DNA of 64,000 bases, from NCBI GenBank assembly GCA_031292275.1, contig JARLHL010000061.1, forward strand, positions 23,074-87,073. The letters are read 5' to 3'. This stretch comes from Desulfocapsaceae bacterium (GTDB lineage Bacteria; Desulfobacterota; Desulfobulbia; Desulfobulbales; Desulfocapsaceae). The position numbers and the translations under genes are program-made. Below the pieces are notes generated by a model. It did no database searches. It worked only from the letters and a program-made list of their open reading frames with translations, and was not told the DNA's origin. This document shows positions 1 through 8,431 of the stretch, piece after piece. How positions within the stretch are numbered: position 1 is the stretch's first letter; each line of letters opens with the position of its first letter.

Positions 1-438
1 AACTTCAAGCCCGATCAGGTCAGGGATATTACCGAGATGGAAGGAACACCGGTGGATCAGGTCTATATCGGATCATGCACCAACGGCCGGATAGAAGACC
101 TGCGGGACGCAGCCAGGATTCTCAAGAACAGGACCATTGCTGCCGGGGTGCGCGGCATTGTCACGCCGGCCACGCCTCTGGTTTATCAGATGGCGCTGCA
201 AGAGGGGATCCTTGCGATCTTCATGGACGCGGGCTTTTGCGTCCTCAACCCGACCTGCGGTGCCTGCTTGGGAATGAGTTCGGGGGTGCTGGCCGAAGGG
301 GAGGTCTGCATTTCCACCACAAATCGGAATTTCAACGGACGGATGGGAAAGGGGGGCATGGTGCATCTGGCAAGCCCTTACTCTGCAGCCGCCGCTGCGG
401 TGACCGGCGTCATCACCGATCCACGGAAATTTCTCTAA
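1..438 (+). CDS. leuC: 3-isopropylmalate dehydratase-type large subunit (leuC-like), 3' part
   Basis: The reading frame is open from the first base of the window, so only the C-terminal 145 residues are seen. This is an aconitase-superfamily large subunit: the piece carries a CTNGR motif (about residue 27) and the PTCGACLG cysteine pair that ligates the [4Fe-4S] cluster. The usual role is isomerising 2- and 3-isopropylmalate in leucine synthesis, as a heterodimer with the small subunit encoded just downstream. The short style of the end and of the partner fits the archaeal-type/HACN-like clade, in which homoaconitase, citramalate and dimethylmalate dehydratases also occur, so the substrate is inferred. 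No leuA or leuB is visible nearby to settle it. Confidence 0.85.
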   Translation, partial: NFKPDQVRDITEMEGTPVDQVYIGSCTNGRIEDLRDAARILKNRTIAAGVRGIVTPATPLVYQMALQEGILAIFMDAGFCVLNPTCGACLGMSSGVLAEGEVCISTTNRNFNGRMGKGGMVHLASPYSAAAAAVTGVITDPRKFL

Positions 439-645
439 CCGGCAAGACTGGACCAGACTATGCCAGCACAACCCGCTCTGGAAATTGCCCCTTAAGACCG
501 ACGCGGCACTGTAAACGGAGACTTTTCTGTAAACCGGCGGGGCTGGAGCAGATATCAGCCACAACACATTTTGAAAGCTCTTCTCAGAGCATGGCAACAG
601 ACCAGCTTCGGGGGAGCTTTCAAGTAAATTCGACAAGAGGAATGC
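439..645 (+). other. leuC-leuD spacer, no gene seen
   Basis: A 207-base gap separates the two subunit genes, which are often adjacent or overlapping in other genomes. I see no convincing reading frame, terminator or tRNA in it. The end of the gap supplies a purine-rich ribosome site (aagagga) just before the leuD ATG. Confidence 0.5.
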
Positions 646-1182
646 ATGAAAACATTTGGCGGTCCAGCAATCTTTCTGGACAGAGACGATATCAACACCG
701 ATGAAATCATCCCGGCTAAGTATCTGACCGAAATATCAAAAATGGCTCTGAAACCTCATCTACTGGAAGACCTTCTGCTGGCGGGAAAACCCTTTGACAA
801 TCAGTCTGAGGCAATGCAGAAGGCCCAGGTGGTCATCGCCCGTGCCAATTTCGGCTGCGGATCTTCCCGAGAGCATGCAGTTTGGGCCTTCGAGGTCAAC
901 GGCATCAATGTCGTCGTCGCTCAGAGCTTTGCCAGAATTTTCAGACAGAATATGTTCAACTGCGGCATCCTGGCCATTGAACTCGCTCAGGAGGAGATCG
1001 CAGCCCTCTTCGCGATGACAGGCAGGATTACCGTCAGGGTGGATATAAGCGAAGGGATGCTGCGGGCAGCCTCGGACGATCCCCGACAGGCCGAGCTGCG
1101 CTTTTCCTTCTCGTTGAATCTCTTTGATCGTGACTTGGTGAGTGCCGGCGGCTGGCTGGAATTTGCCGACAAAAAATATTGA
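646..1182 (+). CDS. leuD: 3-isopropylmalate dehydratase-type small subunit (leuD-like)
   Basis: A 178-residue swivelling-domain subunit that pairs with the large subunit upstream. Diagnostic features are the N-terminal DDINTDEIIPAKYL segment and the FGCGSSREHA substrate-binding loop at about residues 69-78. The start is an ATG preceded by an AAGAGGA ribosome site at good spacing. The residues after IIP read YLTE; in characterised archaeal-type small subunits this loop sets specificity (YLVY or YLRT types), so the substrate of this enzyme is uncertain and a 2,3-dimethylmalate or related dehydratase remains possible. Leucine synthesis is the default reading. The gene ends just before a long perfect hairpin. 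Confidence 0.8.
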   Translation: MKTFGGPAIFLDRDDINTDEIIPAKYLTEISKMALKPHLLEDLLLAGKPFDNQSEAMQKAQVVIARANFGCGSSREHAVWAFEVNGINVVVAQSFARIFRQNMFNCGILAIELAQEEIAALFAMTGRITVRVDISEGMLRAASDDPRQAELRFSFSLNLFDRDLVSAGGWLEFADKKY

Positions 1183-1196
1183 CCTGCCCCACAAAC

Positions 1197-1225
1197 CTGT
1201 AAGGCGGGATCCGCCCGCCTTACAG
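1197..1225. terminator. perfect 12-bp hairpin between leuD and dnaJ
   Basis: Arms 1197-1208 and 1214-1225 are perfectly complementary (CTGTAAGGCGGG and its reverse complement) around a 5-base loop. It lies 14 bases after the leuD stop and between convergent genes, so a terminator role is likely, although no T-run follows on either strand. Confidence 0.55.
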
Positions 1226-1271
1226 CCTGCCGCTCTCTCAAAAACGGACATCAGCTCCGCAGCGCTTCGTT

Positions 1272-2207
1272 TTACAGTCCGGCAGCCTCAAGGGTACGGA
1301 GCAGCCCCTCCTGCTCTTCCGTCAGCTGGGTGGGGACATCGATACAGATCTTCACGTAGATATCGCCCCTCTCTCCCATCAAACCGCGGGGCAGGCCATG
1401 CCCTTTAACCCGCAGCTTTGCATCACAGGGTGTGCCGGGCGGGACCTTCACTTTGAAGCGTTTATCCTCAAGACTGACGACCTCGACCTGGGTACCGAAG
1501 CAGGCACTGCTGAAGGGAATTCTGACCGTCATGACTAGGTCGTCCCCTTCACGGGTAAAACGCTCGTGGGGGGCTATCTCCACCTTGAGATAGAGATCCC
1601 CCGGCTCTCCTCCCGCCGGGGCAGGACCGCCTTTGCCTTTGAGGCGTAATTTTTTCCCAGCCTCGATCCCTTTGGGAATTTTGACAGTGACATTCTGCAG
1701 GGCGCCGTTCGTTCGGAGGGATATATTCTTATCTGCCCCGGTCATGATATCGTCAAGGGAGACCGTGAGCTGATAGGTCATGTCCTGGCCTTTTGCCGGC
1801 CGGTGGCACCCCCCACCGCAACCCTGCCCTGCCTGACTCTCCTGACTGAAATATGAAGAAAAAGGATTGCCGCCGCCACGCATATTGGTGTGAAAAAATG
1901 TGTTTTGACCACCGCCGCCGCTGAACCCGAACTGCCTCAGGATGTCATTAATGTCGAAATTCCGGAAAATATCTTCTTGGGAATAGCGCTGGTGAAAATT
2001 TGTCGAACCATAGGTGTCGTATTGGTTCTTTTTTTCAGGATCAGAAAGAACCGCATAGGCCTCACTGATTTCTTTGAATTTTTCTTCTGATGCCTTATCG
2101 CCGTTGTTCTTATCCGGATGGTATTTGAGGGCAAGCTTTCTGTATGCTTTTTTTATTTCTTCGGGCGATGCGTTTTTAGATACGCCGAGTATTTCGTAGT
2201 ATTCCAT
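1272..2207 (-). CDS. DnaJ-family co-chaperone, CbpA type (no zinc finger)
   Basis: A 311-residue class II J-protein. An N-terminal J domain (residues 1-70, HPD at about 31-33) is followed by a G/F-rich linker (about 96-140) containing a short cysteine patch (GCGGGCH), then two C-terminal substrate-binding beta domains (about 145-305). The four CxxCxGxG repeats of classical DnaJ are absent, which matches CbpA. The expected role is stimulating the ATPase of DnaK and delivering unfolded clients in the cytoplasm. No dnaK or grpE is adjacent. It is transcribed toward leuD, and the two genes converge on the hairpin at 1197-1225. The family call is firm; the exact partner is inferred. Confidence 0.88.
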   Translation of the reverse strand: MEYYEILGVSKNASPEEIKKAYRKLALKYHPDKNNGDKASEEKFKEISEAYAVLSDPEKKNQYDTYGSTNFHQRYSQEDIFRNFDINDILRQFGFSGGGGQNTFFHTNMRGGGNPFSSYFSQESQAGQGCGGGCHRPAKGQDMTYQLTVSLDDIMTGADKNISLRTNGALQNVTVKIPKGIEAGKKLRLKGKGGPAPAGGEPGDLYLKVEIAPHERFTREGDDLVMTVRIPFSSACFGTQVEVVSLEDKRFKVKVPPGTPCDAKLRVKGHGLPRGLMGERGDIYVKICIDVPTQLTEEQEGLLRTLEAAGL

Positions 2208-2403
2208 ATTGCTTAAACGTAGGGCTCTCGTATTCGACTATAATAAAAAGGATATGAAATCCCAAACATCAACTGCTTTTATTACTGTTGAGGATATCCT
2301 GCCAGCAGGTCGCAGACGAAAATACCGGACCCTCCCCCCAGGCAAGCCTCACGCTTGCACAATATGGATACTTTCAACCTCCGTCAAGACTGGGATCAAG
2401 ACT

Positions 2404-2829
2404 TTAAAACGGGACATCGTCTCCGGTACCGCTGAAGCCCGGAGGGGGCTCGGAAAATGGAGGCTCCTGATATCCACCCGTCCCGCCCTGCCCGCCGCCT
2501 GCGCCTTTCTGGCTCAGCATCTTCATCTCCCTTGCGACAATCTCGGTGGTGTAACGGTCGCTGCCGCTCTGATCCTGCCACTTCCGGGTCTGGATTTTGC
2601 CTTCAATATACACCCTGGACCCTTTGCTCAGATACTCCCCGCAGATTTCCGCAAGTTTTCCCCAGGCAACGATTTTATGCCACTCGGTGCTTTCCTGCAT
2701 CTGGCCATCCTGCCCCTTCCAACGGTCAGTTGTGGCAAGCCTGAAGGTCGCCACCTGGGTGCCGTTCTGGGTGTAGCGAATTTCAGGATCCGCCCCGAGA
2801 TTTCCGATGAGAATAGCTTTGTTTATCAT
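2404..2829 (-). CDS. ssb: single-stranded DNA-binding protein
   Basis: A 141-residue SSB. The N-terminal OB fold (residues 1-105) contains the typical start [16 protein letters not shown], the [14 protein letters not shown] strand and [12 protein letters not shown] Gly/Pro-rich flexible linker (about 110-135) leads to the acidic tip DDVPF, the docking tail for replication and repair partners such as PriA and UNG, both encoded in this window. It coats ssDNA as a tetramer. It is a lone gene here, with 196 bases to the downstream dnaJ and 103 to the upstream radical SAM gene. Confidence 0.95.
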   Translation of the reverse strand: MINKAILIGNLGADPEIRYTQNGTQVATFRLATTDRWKGQDGQMQESTEWHKIVAWGKLAEICGEYLSKGSRVYIEGKIQTRKWQDQSGSDRYTTEIVAREMKMLSQKGAGGGQGGTGGYQEPPFSEPPPGFSGTGDDVPF

Positions 2830-2932
2830 GATATGTCCTCTCTCCTCTTGAGATCAATCTGTAGCCCGTCGAAATCGAATGCCGTAAGTATACGGCGGAA
2901 TTTACAAAGAACAAGGTTAAAACCGCTTCTTT

Positions 2933-4057
2933 TCACGAAAAGACCGTCCGGTCAAGCATCGCGGGAATCCCTCCTTTTTCCTCAGGGGTGAATCCCATCA
3001 CCTCTCTCCAGATCTCATCGCTTTCCATACAAAAATAAATACAGGTCTTTGCAGATGCCTGCCTTTTCAATCTCTCATAAATGACCTTATACATCCCGGT
3101 CCTGTGGGCGCGAAAATACCGGGCCTTGCCGTCAAGGCCTTCGATAAACTCCTGATAAAAGATGCGTGAGCCAGGGAATCGGTCCGTCCCGATCTTCTTC
3201 AGATGGGGAAGATAGCGGAGCGCGCCCATGGAGATCCACACGATTGCATCAGCAGGAATTTCCTTAAAAAGCAGGTCAATGGTCTCCTCGTATCCCTGCC
3301 TCCAGCCCGGGTGTTCGATAATGGGATCAAAATGGAAAGCCAGTTTATAGCCCCACTCCAGGCATTGCTTCGCCGCCGCCAGCCGTTGGTCAAGCGTTGC
3401 GGTGCGGAGTTCCTCCTTTTTCATAATAGCCGGCGCATTCAGAGACCAGGCGACGACGACCCGGCCCGCATGGGATAATCCGGCAAGGTTGTCAATACAG
3501 GCGCTCTTGGTTTTCAGCTCCAGCACAATCTGTTTTTTCCCAGACACATAGTCAACCAGCCGGGGGCTCAAGCCCGTCAGTCGGTCAAGGGCCAACGAGT
3601 CGGTAAATTCTCCCGTGCCGATGCGGTACACCTTCTTTGGATCGGACTTCAGAACCATTTCCATCTCGGTAAACATATCGTCAATATTGACAAAATAGCT
3701 CAACCAAGGCCTGTTCAAATAGGCCTGAAGGATACAGTAGACGCAGTCCATCGGGCAGTTCATGCCGATATTGAGGACATGATAACTGCAGCATCGATAT
3801 TCGCTGGTTCCGGGACAGGGTTTAAAGAACTGCCCTCTGTTTCTGCAGAGAAGAAGATGTCTTTTCCCGGCGCTGAACGGATCATGGGAGTCCCCCGTCG
3901 GGAGCGCAGGCTCAGCCCTGTCCAGTATGACGGCATAGGGCAGTCCGGACCGCCGCAGTATTTCTCTCGTATATGGAAGATCGATACAATTTTCCTCTAC
4001 ATGAATATGCTGCAGGAAACCTGCAGGATTCCTGCCGTAATGCTGTTTTATTATCAT
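2933..4057 (-). CDS. SplB-like radical SAM protein (spore photoproduct lyase family)
   Basis: A 374-residue radical SAM protein of the SplB group (COG1533-like). A cluster motif CPMDCVYC (CX3CX2C rather than the textbook CX3CX2C-aromatic variants seen elsewhere) lies at about residues 97-104. The ATG at 4057 was chosen because GGGAG sits 7 bases upstream; a longer frame begins at 4099 without such a site. Family members repair the spore photoproduct by 5'-deoxyadenosyl radical chemistry, but this organism type is not expected to sporulate. The region following the cluster has GTGEFTDSLALD where, from memory, the Bacillus enzyme has an AACTSD segment holding its H-donor cysteine, so a true lyase activity is doubtful. 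The function is therefore open. No operon partner. Confidence 0.75.
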   Translation of the reverse strand: MIIKQHYGRNPAGFLQHIHVEENCIDLPYTREILRRSGLPYAVILDRAEPALPTGDSHDPFSAGKRHLLLCRNRGQFFKPCPGTSEYRCCSYHVLNIGMNCPMDCVYCILQAYLNRPWLSYFVNIDDMFTEMEMVLKSDPKKVYRIGTGEFTDSLALDRLTGLSPRLVDYVSGKKQIVLELKTKSACIDNLAGLSHAGRVVVAWSLNAPAIMKKEELRTATLDQRLAAAKQCLEWGYKLAFHFDPIIEHPGWRQGYEETIDLLFKEIPADAIVWISMGALRYLPHLKKIGTDRFPGSRIFYQEFIEGLDGKARYFRAHRTGMYKVIYERLKRQASAKTCIYFCMESDEIWREVMGFTPEEKGGIPAMLDRTVFS

Positions 4058-4400
4058 CTCATTCTCCCAATCTTTCCCTTCACTTCTGCACGACGGCATG
4101 TCTCCGCAAATACTCCTGACGGGTGGAGGAACCGGCTTTTGCCCCGATCACCGATAAAATAACGCCACCTCGTCGCCAGCGAAAAAATCTGCGCGGATGA
4201 TATCGATTGAAAAATTCAGGAGTAACCCTAAGAATATGCATGGAAATCGATTTGTTATTCCAATATTGAAGCCTATTAAGTTGTCCCTTAAAACGATTAC
4301 AACTGGCTTTTTACCAGTCGGATACTGTATACTCAAGCATCAATCGATCTACGACTTTGCATGAGCAAAGCTTTACGATATACACTTCTTATATTCTCTA
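4058..4400. other. intergenic region between SplB-like gene and rng
   Basis: A 343-base divergent spacer. The only structure I can point to is a small inverted repeat CTTTGC-atga-GCAAAG at 4355-4370. It lies 31 bases upstream of the rng ATG and could belong to the rng promoter/leader. A short minus-strand reading frame (4148-4336) has no recognisable features and is not called. Confidence 0.4.
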
Positions 4401-5933
4401 ATGACCACAGAAATACTTATCAATGCCAGATCATACGAGGTGAGGGTCGCGCTTGTCGAAAACGGCAATCTCACCGAGTTTCATCTTCAACGCCCTACAG
4501 AGAAGGGTTTGATAGGTAACATCTACCGTGGCAAGGTGGTCCGTGTCCTGCCGGGCATGCAGGCCGCCTTCGTTGATATCGGTCTTGAGCGCACGGGGTT
4601 CCTCTATGTTGACGACGTCTACATATCACAGAATGAACTCGAGACACAAATGCTTATTAACGATTTCACCCATGACAAGTACCATTTTCATCCTGTCCTT
4701 CCGGAAAATGAACTGCGGCGCAGTCAGGGAATGAATATTGAAGATCTCCTCACCGAAGGTCAGGACATCCTCGTGCAGGTCAGCAAAGACCCCATTGGAA
4801 CCAAAGGCGCCAGGCTGACCTGCCATATCACCCTTCCCGGGAGGAATCTGGTCTTCATCCCGCTCACCGACCATATCGGCGTGTCCAGAAAGATAGACGA
4901 CGAACAAATCCGGCAGGCACTGCGGGAAAAAATTGAGGCGTTGCGCCCTCCGGGAACCGGGTTTATCATACGTACTGTGGCCGAGCACGCCTCCCAGGAG
5001 GAACTTGAAGCCGATATGGAATTTCTCCTGCTTCTTTGGGACGAAATCAAAGATCGTTCGCTTACTTCGGAAATCCCGTCACTTATTTATGAGGATCTCG
5101 ATATCACCTTCCGAACGGTCCGTGATCTCTTCACCCACAATGTCAATGCGATGATCATTGACAATCAGGAAACCTATAATAAGCTGCTGCATTTCATCAA
5201 AACCTTCGCGCCGCAGCTGCAAGACAAGATCTCCTACTATAAGGATGACGCCCCTCTTTTCGAGACCTACGGGATCGAACTGGATGTCGGTCGTGCCATT
5301 GAAAAAAAAGTGTGGCTTCGCTCAGGCGGATACATCATCATTGAGAGCACGGAAGCACTGTCAGTCATTGATGTCAACACAGGCCGATTCGTCGGAAAAA
5401 ACAACCTGAATGAAACAATTTTCAAAACAAATATGGAGGCAGCACGAGAGATAGCCTATCAGCTGCGCCTGAGAAATATCGGCGGCATCATCATTATTGA
5501 CTTTATAGATATGGAGGACGAGAACCACAGAGAAGAGCTGTTTGCCGAATTCAAGGAGGCTGTCAAAAAGGATAAAAGCAGGATAAATATCTTGAAGCTT
5601 TCTGAATTCGGTCTGGTACAGATGACGAGGAAGAGGAGCAGCGAGAACCTGCACCAGCTGATGTGCGAACCCTGCCACTATTGCGCCGGGGAAGGCGTAT
5701 TGAAATCCAGGCAGACAATCTGTTACGACATCTTTCGCAAAATCACCAGAAATGCCAGTAAAAGCGGAGGCCTGACCATTGTCCTCAAGGTGCATCCCCG
5801 TATTGCGGATATGCTTCTGAAGGAAGAAAAGGGCACTGCGGCGCAGCTTGAAAAAGATACCGGGAAAAAGATCGTTGTGGTCCCCATGAAGGATCTTCAT
5901 ATCGAAAAATATGAAATTATCTGGCAACAATAA
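4401..5933 (+). CDS. rng: ribonuclease G (Rne/Rng family)
   Basis: A 510-residue endoribonuclease of RNase G length, without the long RNase E scaffold tail. It has an S1 RNA-binding domain (about residues 36-120, GNIYRGKVVRVLPGMQAAFVDIG-type start). The catalytic DNase I-like part carries metal-binding aspartates in VIDVNTG (about 321-327) and IIDFIDM (about 366-372). A CEPCHYC zinc-link (about 421) holds the dimer interface. It cuts single-stranded A/U-rich RNA in 16S 5' maturation and mRNA decay. No clear Shine-Dalgarno precedes the ATG. It lies 42 bases upstream of an M23 endopeptidase gene on the same strand, so the two are probably co-transcribed. Confidence 0.93.
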   Translation: MTTEILINARSYEVRVALVENGNLTEFHLQRPTEKGLIGNIYRGKVVRVLPGMQAAFVDIGLERTGFLYVDDVYISQNELETQMLINDFTHDKYHFHPVLPENELRRSQGMNIEDLLTEGQDILVQVSKDPIGTKGARLTCHITLPGRNLVFIPLTDHIGVSRKIDDEQIRQALREKIEALRPPGTGFIIRTVAEHASQEELEADMEFLLLLWDEIKDRSLTSEIPSLIYEDLDITFRTVRDLFTHNVNAMIIDNQETYNKLLHFIKTFAPQLQDKISYYKDDAPLFETYGIELDVGRAIEKKVWLRSGGYIIIESTEALSVIDVNTGRFVGKNNLNETIFKTNMEAAREIAYQLRLRNIGGIIIIDFIDMEDENHREELFAEFKEAVKKDKSRINILKLSEFGLVQMTRKRSSENLHQLMCEPCHYCAGEGVLKSRQTICYDIFRKITRNASKSGGLTIVLKVHPRIADMLLKEEKGTAAQLEKDTGKKIVVVPMKDLHIEKYEIIWQQ

Positions 5934-5975
5934 TCATAAAATACAGCACAATATATCAGCAAGGATGAATCACCT

Positions 5976-7358
5976 ATGGAAAAAAGGTCGTCGAGGAATT
6001 TAAAAAAGAAAGTATCTACAATGATCGCCATAGTTTTTCTGGTGCTCGTCGTGGCAGCAGCAGGTGTCGTCGCGTTTCTTTTCTTTGAAGGAGAAGCACC
6101 CCAAATAAGCCTGAAGGACAGCCCCGACTTCATTGGAAATGGATATGAGCTGGGCCTGAAGGTGACTGATGCCAAAAGTGGCTTACGTTCGGTACGGGCC
6201 TTGCTCGTACAGGGGAAAAAGGAAAAGGAATTGCTCGCCGATGCTTTCCCGCGTTCAGGCTATACAGGGAAAATCGGCCCTGCTGAAGACAGTAAGACTG
6301 TCCTGATTGAACCTAAAAAACTCGGATTTGCCGATGGTCCGGCCGAGTTGGTGATTGAGGCGCATGATTATTCTCTCAGAGGCCTTTTATCCGGGAACGC
6401 CACGGTCTTACGAAAGAGTATCACCATCAGCACAGTGCCTCCTAAAATCGATCTTCTCTACAACGAGCGCACTATTAAACCGGGAAGTTCAGGAATCGTC
6501 ATTTATCGCCTCTCCAATAACGTCGCAGTCAATGGCATCATAGTCAATTCCCGATTTTTCCCCGGTTTTCCTGCAGGAGGCGACAAAAAGAACGTGTATG
6601 TGGCCTATTTCGCGCTCCCCTATGACGCCACTGCCATTACCGGGGCCCAGGTTGTCGCCAAAGACAAGGCCGGCAATAATGCGATTAATCCGTTTAACCT
6701 CGCGCTCCTGAAGGTTGTGCAAAAAAGCGACCAGATCAACGTCGATGACGCTTTTCTCAATGCGAAGATTCCGGAATTTCAACAGCATTATCTGGAGATG
6801 ACGGGAGATTTGAAAGAGAAATATGTCTATGTGAATAATAAAATCCGGGAGCAGAACGACAAAAAAATCCTGGAACTTTGCCAGAATCCGACCCCGGAAC
6901 GACTCTGGCAGGGCCGCTTTCTCCGCATGCCGGGGAGTCCGCGCGCAGGCTATGCCGATCACCGAACCTATATGTATAAGGGAGAGGCCATTGACCGCCA
7001 GACCCATTTGGGTGTCGATATCGCCCAGACAGAGAGGGCCGAGGTCAAAGCCGCCAACGCAGGAAAGGTTATTTTTGCCGAATATTTAGGCATCTACGGC
7101 AATGTAATAATCATAGATCATGGCCAGGGGGTCTTTAGCCTGTATGCACATCTGAGCGAATTCAACTGCACGGTCGGACAAAATGTGGCAGCCAACGAGG
7201 TCATCGCCCGGACAGGCCATACCGGCATGGCAGGCGGAGACCATCTTCACTTCGGCATGATCATCCATGGAATATTTGTGACGCCGATCGAATGGTGGGA
7301 TCCTCACTGGATCACTGTCACTATTGAAGATCCGCTCCGGGATGCGCAGGCGAAATAG
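5976..7358 (+). CDS. membrane-anchored M23 family murein endopeptidase
   Basis: A 460-residue protein. A basic N-terminus (KKRSSRNLKKK-like) and one transmembrane segment (about residues 13-35) place the rest in the periplasm. A large middle region of about 290 residues looks beta-rich and is not recognised. The C-terminal LytM/M23 domain (about 330-445) has the zinc ligands in HLGVD (about 342) and HLHF (about 422), plus the YGNVIIIDHG and LYAHLS strands. All metal-binding positions are present, so it should be an active peptidoglycan DD-endopeptidase rather than an EnvC-like activator. Likely co-transcribed with rng. It ends at a strong hairpin shared with the opposing small gene. Confidence 0.88.
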   Translation: MEKRSSRNLKKKVSTMIAIVFLVLVVAAAGVVAFLFFEGEAPQISLKDSPDFIGNGYELGLKVTDAKSGLRSVRALLVQGKKEKELLADAFPRSGYTGKIGPAEDSKTVLIEPKKLGFADGPAELVIEAHDYSLRGLLSGNATVLRKSITISTVPPKIDLLYNERTIKPGSSGIVIYRLSNNVAVNGIIVNSRFFPGFPAGGDKKNVYVAYFALPYDATAITGAQVVAKDKAGNNAINPFNLALLKVVQKSDQINVDDAFLNAKIPEFQQHYLEMTGDLKEKYVYVNNKIREQNDKKILELCQNPTPERLWQGRFLRMPGSPRAGYADHRTYMYKGEAIDRQTHLGVDIAQTERAEVKAANAGKVIFAEYLGIYGNVIIIDHGQGVFSLYAHLSEFNCTVGQNVAANEVIARTGHTGMAGGDHLHFGMIIHGIFVTPIEWWDPHWITVTIEDPLRDAQAK

Positions 7359-7408
7359 CTCATCAGGTCCGCGCGCCTGCTGGTCACATTTCCCTCTTCC
7401 CGTTCCGC

Positions 7409-7446
7409 AAGACTGACCCGGCTGTCGCTGCATCCGGGTCAGTCTT
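7409..7446. terminator. bidirectional-type terminator hairpin
   Basis: Perfect 13-bp arms, AAGACTGACCCGG at 7409-7421 and its complement at 7434-7446, enclose a 12-base loop. The hairpin lies 50 bases after the M23 stop and overlaps the last three codons of the convergent zinc-ribbon gene, so it could serve both genes. No T-run. Confidence 0.6.
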
Positions 7447-7606
7447 CGAAGTCGTAATCCGGATGATTGCAGATGGAGCAGCGGAGCACCTGATCATGTC
7501 TTTCAAAGATCCACTCCCATTGTTCCTGCTCGATTCTCTCGGCCTGTTCATTCCCGCAAAGACTGCAGACCCACCTATCCCCTTCCTTCGTTTCAAACAA
7601 ATGCAT
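7439..7606 (-). CDS. small zinc-ribbon protein, function unknown
   Basis: A 55-residue protein with two CxxC knuckles, CSLCGNE (about residues 14-20) and CSICNHPDYD (about 43-52), spaced as in a rubredoxin-like or zinc-ribbon fold. The ATG at 7606 was chosen over an earlier in-frame start at 7630 because GAGGAA lies 5 bases upstream. A metal-binding role is inferred from the cysteines alone. I do not recognise the family. Stand-alone gene, convergent with the M23 gene, with its stop inside the hairpin at 7409-7446. Confidence 0.65.
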   Translation of the reverse strand: MHLFETKEGDRWVCSLCGNEQAERIEQEQWEWIFERHDQVLRCSICNHPDYDFED

Positions 7607-8431
7607 AGAATTCCTCGTTATCACACACAAAAACAGTATTATTCAGAATAGCTGGCCGACTGCATTCTTGCAGGTACAGAAAGTCTTGTCAATCGGCAAA
7701 TGGGTTCGCTTACGTAAATTGCATCTCTCGAATCCAGTCATTTTCCCCTTTTCCCAACCGCGCATCCTGCTTTGCAGCCCCCATCTTCACAGCGGCAAAG
7801 GCATGGATCAAGAGACCGGCCTGCACTCGGTCTTTATAGGGATTCCTCTTTCCTCATTTTGCTCTTTGATGTTCAATTCTGGCACCTCGTTTAGCACCAA
7901 ATACGGACAGATCGCACAAATATCTTAACAGATCAGTGTTATCCTCCTCAATAATGTTGATTTTTTTTGACAATTATAAGAAAAATCCCTATGCAATGAA
8001 TAATATTTTTCTTATTGTAAATTTAAATGAAGTCGTCGCAGGAGCAGCGGCCTCACCGTAACGGAGCGATTCGCTTTCATATTTTATTGCGGCTGGTCAG
8101 GCCTAGCTGAGCCAGGCTGGGTTAAGGCTGAACGGTGAGGAGCCTTATATGCTCTTCTGAGAAACAGTCCTGTACACTTTCTCTGTCCTTTCACAGGAAT
8201 GATGACACGCCATGTTACTCTTATCGGGCGGTCTGTAATTCCCAATTGTCTCACAAATATAAAACTGAATTCAACAAGAAGATCGTTTCTGATCGTGAAC
8301 CCCGCAGCCTTCCCTCTCTCGGCATTTTCATGGCAGTTATTTTTAGAGGACCAGGACAAAAATTGATACACCCGTTTCCCCACACGATTTGGATCGCCCC
8401 CCAGAGGTCAAACAGTTCCAGGTTGAGGTAG
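7607..8431. other. 825-base non-coding region upstream of a hybrid kinase
   Basis: No frame here has a credible start, codon pattern or homology. AT-rich sequence around 7940-8035 (long A/T runs) could hold promoters. It is followed by a GC-rich block (8040-8145) with nested inverted repeats, listed separately. The last bases supply a GAGGTAG ribosome site for the kinase. Confidence 0.5.
8051..8140. ncRNA. candidate structured RNA or regulatory element
   Basis: The outer arms CCTCACCGT (8051-8059) and ACGGTGAGG (8132-8140) are perfect 9-bp complements. They enclose a small hairpin AGCG-att-CGCT (about 8065-8075) and a hairpin GCCTaGC-tga-GCcAGGC (8101-8117). This gives a multi-branched fold about 90 bases long in an otherwise empty region. 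It does not match any riboswitch consensus I know. It may be a small RNA, a kinase leader element, or chance. Confidence 0.3.

Noticed and set aside
73..636. Long antisense frames over leuC/leuD and other genes
   Set aside because: They overlap strong genes, have no domain signals and are expected by chance in moderately GC-rich coding DNA.
4148..4336. Short minus-strand frame upstream of rng
   Set aside because: No ribosome site, no recognisable protein features, located in a promoter region.
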